A stretch of 64,000 nt of DNA from Myxococcales bacterium. GTDB lineage: Bacteria > Myxococcota > Polyangia > Polyangiales > Polyangiaceae. Where the stretch lies: the NCBI GenBank assembly GCA_003151595.1, contig PLXW01000047.1:27242-91241 (forward strand), in the 5' to 3' direction. The notes under the pieces were generated by a model. The model made no database searches, was not told the origin of the DNA, and saw nothing but the letters and a program-made list of their open reading frames with translations. Position 1 is the stretch's first letter; each line of letters opens with the position of its first letter. Made by a program: the position numbers and the translations under genes. Positions 43,345 to 52,077 of this stretch are shown here, piece by piece.

Positions 43345-44394
43345 TCACGGCTTGGCGATCTTCGCCCACGCCTCGCACTCCTTCGGCAAGAACGCGCTCA
43401 GCGTGTCGTGCCCCCCTTCCAGCGCGCTCGCGAGCTCGGTCCGAAGCGCGAGGCCGAGGCGCTCGTGACGGACCGACGGCTCGCTCAGCTTTCGCTGGCC
43501 GTCTTCGTTCACCATCTCGAGCAGCACGTCGCGCCCCGGGGGGTGCACCAACCCGGGGGCGAAGCCGTACGCCACACCTTCTTGCATCGTCTCGGGATCG
43601 ATCGGCTCGTCGCACTTCGCCGCCGCGATCGCGAACGAGCCGCGGCGTCGCGCGAAGACGGCGTGAAAGAGCTCGTGAAGGAACGTCGGCACGTTGTCGT
43701 AGTCGGGGATCACTTCGACCGCGAGGCGACCGCGCGTCCAGGCGCTCCCTCCGCTCGTGGACGACGGATCGGCGACGAGGAACGCGCGCACGTCGATCAC
43801 CTCGCTCGTCTCGCAGAAGCGCCCGAGCTGCGATGCGAGAGGCGCGGCGCGCTTCAGGGCGTCGGAGAGCTCCGCTTCGAAGGCGTGCAAGGTCGCCGCT
43901 TGCGCGTCGAGGAGAGGGTCGAGCCGCGGCGCGAAGTGATCGAGGAGCGCGCGCTCCGCTTCGGCCTCGGAGGAGAGCAGGAGCTTCTTGTCGACGGCGC
44001 GCTTCGCCGCTTCGTCGATGGTCATGGCGAGGTAGAATGCTTGATCGAGCGCGGCGCCACGTCGCGCGTGCAACTTGGCATGCGCAGCGAGCATCGCGCG
44101 CTCTCCATCGTCGATCGGCAGCGCCTTCTGCGCCCATTCACCGTACGCGCCGCTCTCCCCGTGTGACGCGCTCGTGCTCGTGCCCGCGAGCCGATCGACG
44201 ATGTGAAACACCTGCGCTGTGCGCGCATCGCTCACGGTCAGCATGATAGGGCCGAGCTTCACGTCGCTGAGCGACGGAGGCTCCGGCGCGGCCGCGGGCG
44301 GAGGAGGCGGTACGAAGACGGGCGGCGGCGGAGCGGGCGTCGCGCACGCGCCGATCGCGAGCGCGACGATCGCGCCGAGCGTCCCCCTCCCCAT
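43345..44394 (-). CDS. HExxH lipoprotein, putative metallopeptidase
   Basis: A 349-residue lipoprotein (AIGACA lipobox, then a Pro-rich linker with PPPPP runs). Residues 60-220 are helical; HELFHAVF near residue 237 is an HExxH zinc site and the later MQEGVAYGFAPG could give the third ligand, as in gluzincins. I do not recognise the family. The ATG at 44394 gives the signal peptide. It lies 26 bp after secF in a run from yajC to mlaD, so it is probably transcribed with the Sec genes. Confidence 0.65.
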   Translation of the reverse strand: MGRGTLGAIVALAIGACATPAPPPPVFVPPPPPAAAPEPPSLSDVKLGPIMLTVSDARTAQVFHIVDRLAGTSTSASHGESGAYGEWAQKALPIDDGERAMLAAHAKLHARRGAALDQAFYLAMTIDEAAKRAVDKKLLLSSEAEAERALLDHFAPRLDPLLDAQAATLHAFEAELSDALKRAAPLASQLGRFCETSEVIDVRAFLVADPSSTSGGSAWTRGRLAVEVIPDYDNVPTFLHELFHAVFARRRGSFAIAAAKCDEPIDPETMQEGVAYGFAPGLVHPPGRDVLLEMVNEDGQRKLSEPSVRHERLGLALRTELASALEGGHDTLSAFLPKECEAWAKIAKP

Positions 44395-44420
44395 CGCTCT
44401 CGCGCGAGCTCCGGAGAGCC

Positions 44421-45722
44421 CTACGCCTTCGACGGAGCCTCGCCGGCGACGCCGACGTCCTTCGTGTCGGTCGGCGGGCGCTGCGACGGGCTCTGGCGCT
44501 TGGCGACGCGCTTCCCCTTCGCCCCTTTGGTCATCCGCTCGTCGATCCACTCGGTGAGCGGCGCGGCGACGTAGATGCTGGAGTACGTGCCGGCCACGAT
44601 CCCGACGACCATCGCCAGCGCGAAGTCCTTGATGACGCCCGTGCCCCAGATGAAGAACGCGAGGACGCTGAGCATCGTCGCGCCGGAGGTGAGGATCGTG
44701 CGCGAGAGGGTCTCGCTGACGCTCAGGTTGATGACGTCCCAGAACGTGCGCCCGCGGTGCTTCGAGAGGTTCTCGCGGATGCGGTCGTAGACGACGACGG
44801 TGTCGTTCATCGAGTAGCCGACGATCGTGAGCACCGCGGCGATCGTGGAGAGCGTGATCTCCTTGTGCAGGGCGATGAAGACGCCGAGCACGACCATCGC
44901 GTCGTGGATGCACGCCACGACGACGCCCGGCGCGAACCGCAGGTCGAAGCGGAACGCGAGATAGAGCATGATGAACACGATCGCGATGGCGACCGAGTTA
45001 CGCGCGCTCTCGCGGAGCTGCTTGCCGGCCTTGGGGCCGACCCACTCGACGCGCAGCGCTTGCTCGGGGACCTTGTCGGGGCCGAGCTTGGCGCGGAGCG
45101 CGCTGAGGAGCTGATCGCCCTTCGACTGGAGCTGAATCTCGACGCGGTGATCGCGCGGGTTCACGACCTGCGGGTTCGTGGGCGACTCGCGCAGGTTGAT
45201 GCCGGGCACGCTGCGGATCTGCGCCTTGATCTTCTCGATGTCGGGATCGGAGTCGTAGCGCGTGGAGATCTTGTCGCCGCCCAGGCTGAACTTTACTTCG
45301 GTCGCGCGCGCGTTCACCGGGCAGGCGTCGGTCGCGGCCGGAGCCGTAGCGTCGGTGTTGAGGCAGAGCGACTTGCGGAGCCCTTCCTTCGAGGCGTCGT
45401 CGAGCACGCTGACGTCCTGGACGCGGACGAAGTAGTGGTTCGGGTTGTTCGCGTCGACGACCTTCACGATGTCCGGCGTGGAGAAGCCGCTCGACTCGAC
45501 CGCCTTGCGGATCTCGGCGGTGTCCACGTTCTGCGTGAAGGCGACCTCGATCTCGGTGCCGCCCTGGAAGTCGGTCCCGTAGTTCGGGCCGTACGGCCAC
45601 ACGTTGGCCCACGGCCAGAAGGTGAAGGCGGTCGAGATCGCGACCAGCGACATGCTCAGGATGATCCAGAACTTCCTCTGGCCCATGAAGTCGAACTGTC
45701 GGCCCGGCTTGAAGAACTCCAT
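44421..45722 (-). CDS. secF: Protein-export membrane protein SecF
   Basis: A 433-residue SecF. The N-terminal helix and FQGGTEIEV P1 start, the periplasmic domain, and five C-terminal helices with the AIAIVFIMLYLAFRFDLRF, AVLTIVGYSMNDTVVVYDRIREN and GVIKDFALAMVVGIVAG blocks are all typical. SecF with SecD pulls translocating chains into the periplasm using the proton gradient. The periplasmic part is longer than in E. coli SecF and the last 40 residues are basic. secD ends one base before its start. Confidence 0.96.
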   Translation of the reverse strand: MEFFKPGRQFDFMGQRKFWIILSMSLVAISTAFTFWPWANVWPYGPNYGTDFQGGTEIEVAFTQNVDTAEIRKAVESSGFSTPDIVKVVDANNPNHYFVRVQDVSVLDDASKEGLRKSLCLNTDATAPAATDACPVNARATEVKFSLGGDKISTRYDSDPDIEKIKAQIRSVPGINLRESPTNPQVVNPRDHRVEIQLQSKGDQLLSALRAKLGPDKVPEQALRVEWVGPKAGKQLRESARNSVAIAIVFIMLYLAFRFDLRFAPGVVVACIHDAMVVLGVFIALHKEITLSTIAAVLTIVGYSMNDTVVVYDRIRENLSKHRGRTFWDVINLSVSETLSRTILTSGATMLSVLAFFIWGTGVIKDFALAMVVGIVAGTYSSIYVAAPLTEWIDERMTKGAKGKRVAKRQSPSQRPPTDTKDVGVAGEAPSKA

Positions 45723-45723
45723 C

Positions 45724-47742
45724 TCAGAACTCCGCTCCGACGCTGAGACGTTTCACCTTCGCACCGCGTACCCACCAATCGAAGACGATGCGCGTGCAGA
45801 ACACTCCGGTGAAGAGGCTGCACACGATGCCCACGATGAGCGCGATGGCGAACCCTTTGACCGGCCCCGTGCCGTACTGCGCGAGGATGAGGCCCGAGAT
45901 GAACACCGTGACGTGTCCGTCCAGGATCGACGACAGCGCCTTGCCGTAGCCCGCTTCGACCGCCGCGCGCACCGTTCGTCCGGCGCGCAGCTCTTCGCGG
46001 ATGCGCTCGTTGATGAGCACGTTCGCGTCGACCGACATACCGACCGTGAGCGCGAGGCCGGCGATTCCGGGCAGCGTCATCGTGGCCTGGAAGCTGGCGA
46101 GGACCGCCATCTGCAGGAACAGGTTGAAGAGCACGGCCAGGTCGGCGACGACGCCCGAGCGGCGGTAGTAGAAGGCCATGAACGCGAGGACGAGCGAGAT
46201 GCCAACGACCATCCCCTTCATGCCTTCGTGAATCGAATCGGCGCCGAGCGTCTGCCCGATGAGCGACTCGTTGCTCAGCGTGATGGGGGCCGGTAGCGCT
46301 CCGGAGCGGAGGACGATCTCGAGCTTGCGCGCGTCCTGAAGCTGCTTCTCCGGGTCGCCCGCGCCCATGGTGATGGTCGCGCGGCCGCCGCCGATCTTCG
46401 TCTTGATGACCGGGGCCGAGTCGACCACGTCGTCGAGGATGATGGCGAAGCGTCGCCCGACGTTCGCGCCCGTCACTTCTTCGAAGCGATCGGCGCCCGC
46501 CGGGCTGAACGTGATCAGCACGTAGTAGCTGCCGAGCCCTTGCTGCTGGTCCTGCTGGACCGAGGCGTCGGTGATGTAGTCGCCCGTCACGTCGGCGCGG
46601 GAGTACAGGTAGAGCGTGCGCCAGCCGATGTCGTTCGACTTGCCGCTGTCGGGGTCGTACTCGGTGATGGGCTCGTAGCCGACCTGGTGATCGTCGGGCG
46701 TCGCCAGCGACGCCGCCCACTTCTTGAAGCGCACCTGGCACTCCGGCATCGTCTCGGTCTCGCGCTTCACCATGCGCGCGAAGTGCGTCGGCACCGTCTT
46801 GCCGCCGGGGCCGTCGGGGGCGTTCTCCTGGTAGATGGAGATGCCTTCGCCTTCGGGGAGCTCGTCGTCTTTGATCTTGCCGAAGAAGTCCGCGTCGTCG
46901 TCCACCATCTTGAATTCGAGGCGGGCGGTCTGACGGATGATGTCCTTGATGTCGTCGAAGGTCCGCTGATCCTTGCCCGGCATCTCGAGGATGATGTCCT
47001 CGTCGCGCACGGTGAGGGCCGCTTCCTTGAGGCCCTTGCTGTCGACGCGGCGACCGACGGTCTCCTTCGCCTGCGCCACGGCGCGCTCGCGGATCTGCGA
47101 CTCGACCTCGGTCCGGATCTTGAACTTCACTTGCCCGGGCTCGGCGCCCTTGCTCTCGGACAGCTCACCGAAGAACTTCTTCTCGAAGCGCTCGTCGATC
47201 TTCGCCACGTCGGCCGGATCGGTGAACTTCATGAGAATGACGGCGCTCTCGGGGAACGCGAAGTGGACCTTTGCCTCGAGCTTCTGCCCCTCTTCGCGCG
47301 TGACCATGCCGTCGCCGCTGTGGATCTGGAAGATCTTGGCGAGCTCCTGGCGCATGTCGTCGGCGAAGTGATCGCGCTTGTCGCGGATCGCCTCTTCGAC
47401 TTCCACCGTGTAGACGAGGCGCATGCCGCCGCTGAGATCGAGACCGGGGACGATCTCCGACGTCAGGCGATCACGCACGTACTGCGGGCAGTGAATCTTC
47501 CCGCTCGTCGCGCCGTCGAGCGTCGGCCACAGGATGACGAACCCGAGGAGCATCGAGGAGACCATCAGCCCGAGGCGCATGCGCCAGCCGCCGTCCATGA
47601 TCGGCAGCGCGTAGATGAGCGCCCAGAGTCCGACGATGACGGCCGTGACGAGTCCCCAGAAGGAGTCGGCCTTGAAGAAGAGGTACCCCGAGACGGCAGC
47701 AGCGAGCGCAACGAGGAGCGCGTTTCGCGGAGAGGGCTTCAC
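45724..47742 (-). CDS. secD: Protein-export membrane protein SecD
   Basis: A 672-residue SecD. Residues 5-65 contain membrane helices, DLSGGMRLVYTVEVEEA opens the periplasmic P1 domain, and the C-terminal five-helix block has GLALTVGMSVDANVLINERIREELRAG and the GFAIALIVGIVCSLFTGVFC end. The length is somewhat above E. coli SecD (615), mostly in P1. The GTG at 47742 is chosen because it gives KPSPRNALLVALAAAVSG as the first helix. It follows yajC by 83 bp and precedes secF by one base. Confidence 0.95.
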   Translation of the reverse strand: MKPSPRNALLVALAAAVSGYLFFKADSFWGLVTAVIVGLWALIYALPIMDGGWRMRLGLMVSSMLLGFVILWPTLDGATSGKIHCPQYVRDRLTSEIVPGLDLSGGMRLVYTVEVEEAIRDKRDHFADDMRQELAKIFQIHSGDGMVTREEGQKLEAKVHFAFPESAVILMKFTDPADVAKIDERFEKKFFGELSESKGAEPGQVKFKIRTEVESQIRERAVAQAKETVGRRVDSKGLKEAALTVRDEDIILEMPGKDQRTFDDIKDIIRQTARLEFKMVDDDADFFGKIKDDELPEGEGISIYQENAPDGPGGKTVPTHFARMVKRETETMPECQVRFKKWAASLATPDDHQVGYEPITEYDPDSGKSNDIGWRTLYLYSRADVTGDYITDASVQQDQQQGLGSYYVLITFSPAGADRFEEVTGANVGRRFAIILDDVVDSAPVIKTKIGGGRATITMGAGDPEKQLQDARKLEIVLRSGALPAPITLSNESLIGQTLGADSIHEGMKGMVVGISLVLAFMAFYYRRSGVVADLAVLFNLFLQMAVLASFQATMTLPGIAGLALTVGMSVDANVLINERIREELRAGRTVRAAVEAGYGKALSSILDGHVTVFISGLILAQYGTGPVKGFAIALIVGIVCSLFTGVFCTRIVFDWWVRGAKVKRLSVGAEF

Positions 47743-47825
47743 ATCGAGTCTTTCTGGTGGGGACCGTGGCGCGGGTTCGCCCGCGAGCACGCGCGTGCGT
47801 GGTGCGAGCGTGCAGGCCTCGCGGA

Positions 47826-48275
47826 TTATTTCTTTTCGGCGAGCGCCTTGGCTTCTTTGAGATCGGACAGCTCTTTGTCGGCGCCCTTGGCGGCGGGGGT
47901 CGACGTGTCGAGCGGCTGAATCGCGCTCGCGAGCATCGTCACCGTAGTGCCGGGCGCGAGCTTCACTTTGGCGAACTTCTGGTCGAGCTCCACGAGCTCA
48001 CCGACGAGACCCGAGGTCGATGCGATGCGATCGCCCTTCTTCAAGCTGGCGCGCGCCGCCTGCTCCTTCTTGTTCCTCCGGAAGATGAGGAAGAAGAAAG
48101 GAATGAAGACGACCAGCATCATCAGCGGGCCGAACATCGGCGAGCTGCTGCTGCCGCCGGCGGGGGCGGTGGGCTCGACCGGGGCGGAGCCGGTCACGGT
48201 GACGCCGGGCGCGGGTGCGGCGCCGGGCGCACTGTTGGGCTGAACATTTTGGAAGGCGAGGGCGAGCGAATGCAC
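47826..48275 (-). CDS. yajC: Preprotein translocase subunit YajC
   Basis: A 149-residue YajC. A Pro/Ala-rich N-terminal segment, one helix (MFGPLMMLVVFIPFFFLIF), the RRNKKEQAARASLKKGDRI block and the beta-rich GLVGELVELDQKFAKVKLAPG tail match the family. YajC joins SecDF at the inner membrane. The GTG at 48275 is chosen because AGGAG lies seven bases upstream. It is first in the leftward yajC-secD-secF operon. Confidence 0.93.
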   Translation of the reverse strand: MHSLALAFQNVQPNSAPGAAPAPGVTVTGSAPVEPTAPAGGSSSSPMFGPLMMLVVFIPFFFLIFRRNKKEQAARASLKKGDRIASTSGLVGELVELDQKFAKVKLAPGTTVTMLASAIQPLDTSTPAAKGADKELSDLKEAKALAEKK

Positions 48276-48579
48276 GGAGGTTCTCCTGACGGCGCGCGGT
48301 CGCACCTGGGAAGGCGCGGCGCGGTCCACACCAGACAGGTGGGCGCCCGCGACTTAGCCCCGACGCCGAGGTTCGTCAACAAGGGGACCGCTGAACGGAC
48401 GACGAGCAGGGGGGGACGGGCGGGTCAAGCGTGGATCCGGTCGCGTGGATCCGCGGCTCGCCATCTCCGAACGGATGACGCGATCGACGCAGTGCTCCCG
48501 GGGGGATTCGAGGCCGCCGCGTCCCGAGTCAATCTGGCACGTCGGTCGCTACGGATCGCTCTGACCCGGAGGTCACAAG
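48276..48579. other. Intergenic region between yajC and a divergent gene
   Basis: About 300 bp with no convincing gene. It holds a good leftward promoter (48351-48379, listed separately), the long leader of yajC, and the ribosome-binding site GGAGGT at 48568-48573 for the rightward gene at 48580. A GGATCC-containing short repeat (GTGGATCCG, twice around 48431-48453) is the only other feature seen. Confidence 0.6.
48351..48379 (-). promoter_or_regulatory. Promoter of the yajC-secDF operon
   Basis: On the minus strand TTGACG (48379 to 48374) and TAAGTC (48356 to 48351) are spaced by 17 bp, a near-consensus housekeeping-type promoter. The expected start near 48344 gives a leader of about 70 bases before the yajC GTG, which has an AGGAG site. 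Confidence 0.6.
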
Positions 48580-49176
48580 GTGCTCGACAGTCGACATTGG
48601 AAGTCCGCAGAGGCGGCCGCGACGATGCCGTTCCAGCTCGACGGCGACGCGATCCCCACCTCGCGCAGCACGTCGCGACGGAGCTGGGTGAGCACGGCCG
48701 AGGGGATCGTCGAGCGCGTCGAAGGGAATCTGATCCGCGTGGGCGAGACGCGCGCGTCGCTTCGTCACTCGATTCCGGCGTGCTTCGACCTGAGCGCGCT
48801 GCTCGGCCGTCGCGTGCGCGCGACCCTACTCCACGTCGCGGCGATCGACTCCGGTCTCACGCAGACGCTCAACGTGACCGGCGCCGACGGCGAGATGCTC
48901 ATCATCGCGCACTCGGGCGAGGTGCGGAGCATCGCGCACACGCTCGGCAAGCTCCAGGTCTACGTCGCCCTCTCGCAGCGGCCGGGGGGCCCCATGGTGT
49001 TCGGTACGGCGCGCGTGCAGGCCATCGTTCGCGCGAAAGACCACGTGCGCGTGCGCGACGAGGACGAGACGTACGTGATGCACTTCGAGTCGCGCGAATC
49101 GCGCTCGGGCAACGCGGCGACGTACGCGATCGGTCGCGAAGAGTTCTGGCGCGGCCCGCCGTCCACCAAGCGCTAG
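48580..49176 (+). CDS. Hypothetical protein, beta-rich
   Basis: A 198-residue soluble protein of unknown function. The middle (residues 40-160) is rich in short beta strands (AEGIVERVEGNLIRVGE, RRVRATLLHVAAIDSG, QTLNVTGADGEMLIIAHSG), like an OB- or barrel-type fold. The GTG at 48580 is supported by GGAGGT six bases upstream; an ATG at 48625 is the alternative. It converges with the SUMF1-domain gene. No motif is recognised. Confidence 0.6.
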   Translation: MLDSRHWKSAEAAATMPFQLDGDAIPTSRSTSRRSWVSTAEGIVERVEGNLIRVGETRASLRHSIPACFDLSALLGRRVRATLLHVAAIDSGLTQTLNVTGADGEMLIIAHSGEVRSIAHTLGKLQVYVALSQRPGGPMVFGTARVQAIVRAKDHVRVRDEDETYVMHFESRESRSGNAATYAIGREEFWRGPPSTKR

Positions 49177-49191
49177 GTCACAAGGCGGACG

Positions 49192-50106
49192 CTAGTCGGC
49201 CCGCGACTTCGCGCAGCGCATGCCCATGTTGGGGCCGGCTTCGATCGACGAGGCCCAATCGCGGCTCGTCGTGCGCGCGGCGCTCGGCGCGGAGAGCCAT
49301 CCACCTCCGCGAAGCGTGTGGCTCGCGCCCGAGCGCGGCGCGGCGCCGGCGTACGTCTCGGCGTACCAATCGGCGGTCCACTCTTCGACGTTGCCGCTCA
49401 AGTCGAGCACGCCCCACACGCTCGCGCCGTTCGGGTGGGCCCCGACGCGCGCCGGGCGACCTTTCGTGCACAGCTTGCCCGATGCTTCGCGGAGGAGCGT
49501 GTCGGCGAAGGCGCAGCTCGTCTGAAAGCCCCCCCACGGGTAGCGCGCGCCGTGAAGGCCGCGCGCCGCGAACTCCCACTCCGACTCGTGCGGCAATCGC
49601 TTGCCGGCGAAGCGGCAGTAGGCGTCGGCGTCTTGCCAGCGGACGCACGAGACCGGGAGCTCGGGGTCGTCGAGGTCGTACGTGCACACGGCGCTGGCTT
49701 TGGCCGGGCGCGCGCAAGCGTGGGCGTCGACGCACGCGCGGTACGCCGCGACGGTCACCTCGGTGCGATCGATCCAGAACGGCGCCACGGTGACGGCGTG
49801 CGGTGGGTGCTCGTTCGGCGGCGTCGATTTGTCGGCCGAGCCCATCGTGAAGCGCCCACCGGGGAGGAGGAGCATGCCGTCCTGCTCGGGAACGAGCACT
49901 CTCGGCACGGGTGCGTGCGCCGGTGACGGAGCGGCCGACGAGGCGGCATACGGGTTGTCGTCCTCGCCGTCGGCGTCGTTGTTGTTCGTGCTCGCCGGGG
50001 CGGAGGGAGCGGGAGGCGCGTCGGCGACCGCCACGCGCGCGAACGGCGCGAGCGACGCCAGCGCGAGGACGGCGAGCGCGAGGGATCGTGGCGTGCGAGG
50101 GCGCAC
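49192..50106 (-). CDS. Exported SUMF1/FGE-sulfatase-domain protein
   Basis: A 304-residue exported protein with a signal peptide (AVLALASLAPFARVAVA), an Ala/Pro/Asn-rich linker, and a SUMF1-type domain from residue 75: MLLLPGGRFTMGS, VTVAPFWIDRTEVTV, PVSCVRWQDADAYCRFAGKRLPHESEWEFAAR, DLSGNVEEWTADWY and LRGGGW...MRCA. The pair of Cys used for catalysis by formylglycine-generating enzyme is not seen in the C-terminal segment, so this is probably a non-catalytic binding module. The GTG at 50106 gives the signal peptide. Confidence 0.85.
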   Translation of the reverse strand: MRPRTPRSLALAVLALASLAPFARVAVADAPPAPSAPASTNNNDADGEDDNPYAASSAAPSPAHAPVPRVLVPEQDGMLLLPGGRFTMGSADKSTPPNEHPPHAVTVAPFWIDRTEVTVAAYRACVDAHACARPAKASAVCTYDLDDPELPVSCVRWQDADAYCRFAGKRLPHESEWEFAARGLHGARYPWGGFQTSCAFADTLLREASGKLCTKGRPARVGAHPNGASVWGVLDLSGNVEEWTADWYAETYAGAAPRSGASHTLRGGGWLSAPSAARTTSRDWASSIEAGPNMGMRCAKSRAD

Positions 50107-50147
50107 GAAGAGAGTGTACCGCGACTCGCGCTTCGCCGTCGGCGAGC

Positions 50148-52046
50148 TCAGCGCGGGCGCTCGGAGGCGCGCGTGTCGCGGCGACCGAGGCGGATCGATT
50201 CTTCGTCGCGCTCCACCGTGGCGCGCGGCACCTCGACGTGCGCTTCGAACGCGCGACGCGCCGCTTCCGCGCCTCGCGTGATCAACGCTTCCGCGCTCGC
50301 GCCGACGAGCGCGCGCAGCGCCTCGGACACTTCGCGCGCGACCAGCGACCCGTCGACCGGCGCGCGACCCGCGCCGCTCGCCAGCGCGAGCCCCGCAAAC
50401 GAGGCCGCGACCATCCACGCTCGCGACTGCGGATCGACCGCCAGCTCCCCCTCGAGCGGCGCCCACCCAACGACGCGCGCGCCGCGATCGAACACGATCG
50501 CCTTGGCGTACGCCGGGATCTCGCTCCACACCGCGTCGGCCGAGCGCTCGTGCGTCGGCACGGCGAGCACGCCGTCGTCGGCCAGGCGCGCGATGGCGTT
50601 CCCCGCGGTGAGCATCGCCGCGTCTTCCAGCGCGATGAGGCGGACGGCGTGCGGCGCGTGCGCTCCGCGCGGTCGCTCGCGCGCTGCCAGCAAATCGAAC
50701 GCGAACGCTTCGCCGGGGCCCGCCTCGGCGAGCGACGCGCGCCGCACCGACGCGCGCACGTGAAGGCCCAGGGTCGACGACACGACCGCGGCGCAGAGAT
50801 CGGCGCACGCTTCGGCCGTGGCCGCGTCGCGCACGCGCCCGCGCATCGAGAGCGCGTGCGGAGACGATCGCGAGATCGGCTGCGGCGCGCTGGCCAGCGG
50901 CTCTTCGCTGCCGAGCACGAACGAACGCTTGCCGCGCTCGTCGGCCGCCATGTCGTGCACGATCGCGTCGACGTCGTGCGCCTCGATCTCGTGCCCGCCG
51001 ACGCCGACGATGCCCGATGCGATGCGCGGGACGCGCCCGATGCCGGGGTACTCGGGCGCCCACGTGATCGCATCGGCGAACGCGGCTTTCACTTCGCGCG
51101 CGAGCGGGCTCGATTGCGCGAGCGGCTCGTCGGTCGTCTCCAGCACGGTGACGGCGGTGGAGCGCGCCATGGCCTTCACCAGGCGCGGGCCGGGGAACGG
51201 GCGAAGCGCCACCAGCTTGATGGCGCCGACCTCTTGCCCCTGCGCGCGGAGGCGCTCCACGTTGGCCAGGATCGTCTCGCCCAGCTCGCCGATGGCGATG
51301 AGCGTGGAGACAGCGTCGCCCGAAGGGATGCGCTCGAGAACGTCTCGGCGGCGACCGGTGAGCGATTCGATCTCGCGCATCGCGCTGGCGAGCGCGAACG
51401 GCACCCGCTCGGCGAAGGCGCGATCGCTGACGCGCGCGTGGCTCGGATGCGCGGCGTCGGTGATGGGGCGGACGCGCGCGCTGGGCGGTCCCACGAAGAC
51501 GTCGATGAGCTCCCGCAGCGGCGGCGCGATCGCCTCCACGTGACGCGCGCTCCCGCGCTCGTGCACCACGAAGAACGGCGTGCCGCAGTCCTCCGACGCG
51601 CGGCGCGCGATGAGAGCGAGGTCCATCGACTCCTCGACGCCGGCGCCTACGAGCACACCCCAGCCCAGGTCGGCCAGCGCGATGGCGTCGCCCGCGCCGT
51701 GCTCGGCGATCACGTGAACCACCGTGCCCATGCGTCGCGCGCGGATTGCGCGAAGCGTGTCGCGTACGGCGGCGAGGTCGTGCGCGTTCGCCACGAGCGC
51801 GGCCCGCTTCCCCTCTTCGAGGGCGTGCACGAGGCGCGGCATGAGCGCGTTCACCGGGCCGCGCTCCAGTACGATCGGTTCCCCGAACGAGTTCGTGTCC
51901 GGGATCGCGAGGGGGACGCCCGCCGCTATGAAGACGCGCTCGGCGACGCTCCCTTCAGCGAGCGCGATCGCCCCCATCGCGTCCCACGCTCGCGCGCGAC
52001 GCGAGATCGCGTTGTGCCCTGTGCCCCGCAAGACGCCGTTCTCCAT
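50148..52046 (-). CDS. Degenerate pyruvate:ferredoxin oxidoreductase-like protein
   Basis: A 632-residue protein that aligns by eye with the pyrimidine-side and middle domains of PFOR/2-oxoacid oxidoreductases: GAGVEESMDLALIARRA (about residue 135) and LIAIGELGETILANVERL...IKLVALRPFPGPRLVKAM...VTVLETTDEPLAQSSPLAREV (about 245-330, the PFOR domain II pattern). It lacks ferredoxin-type Cys clusters and no thiamin-diphosphate motif is visible, so it cannot carry the whole reaction. Either a partner subunit supplies these or it has taken another role. It lies 41 bp after no PFOR genes but a SUMF1 gene follows it. Confidence 0.6.
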   Translation of the reverse strand: MENGVLRGTGHNAISRRARAWDAMGAIALAEGSVAERVFIAAGVPLAIPDTNSFGEPIVLERGPVNALMPRLVHALEEGKRAALVANAHDLAAVRDTLRAIRARRMGTVVHVIAEHGAGDAIALADLGWGVLVGAGVEESMDLALIARRASEDCGTPFFVVHERGSARHVEAIAPPLRELIDVFVGPPSARVRPITDAAHPSHARVSDRAFAERVPFALASAMREIESLTGRRRDVLERIPSGDAVSTLIAIGELGETILANVERLRAQGQEVGAIKLVALRPFPGPRLVKAMARSTAVTVLETTDEPLAQSSPLAREVKAAFADAITWAPEYPGIGRVPRIASGIVGVGGHEIEAHDVDAIVHDMAADERGKRSFVLGSEEPLASAPQPISRSSPHALSMRGRVRDAATAEACADLCAAVVSSTLGLHVRASVRRASLAEAGPGEAFAFDLLAARERPRGAHAPHAVRLIALEDAAMLTAGNAIARLADDGVLAVPTHERSADAVWSEIPAYAKAIVFDRGARVVGWAPLEGELAVDPQSRAWMVAASFAGLALASGAGRAPVDGSLVAREVSEALRALVGASAEALITRGAEAARRAFEAHVEVPRATVERDEESIRLGRRDTRASERPR

Positions 52047-52077
52047 GCGCGCGACTCTATCGCTTGGCGAGCGCAGG

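Noticed and set aside
41761..44166. A rightward open frame of about 800 codons
   Set aside because: It is antisense to recJ and the HExxH lipoprotein, which have clear motifs on the other strand.
49192..50106. Formylglycine-generating enzyme partner of the sulfatase at 2632
   Set aside because: The catalytic Cys pair is not seen, and the sulfatase-fold enzyme has Thr where a formylglycine Cys would be.
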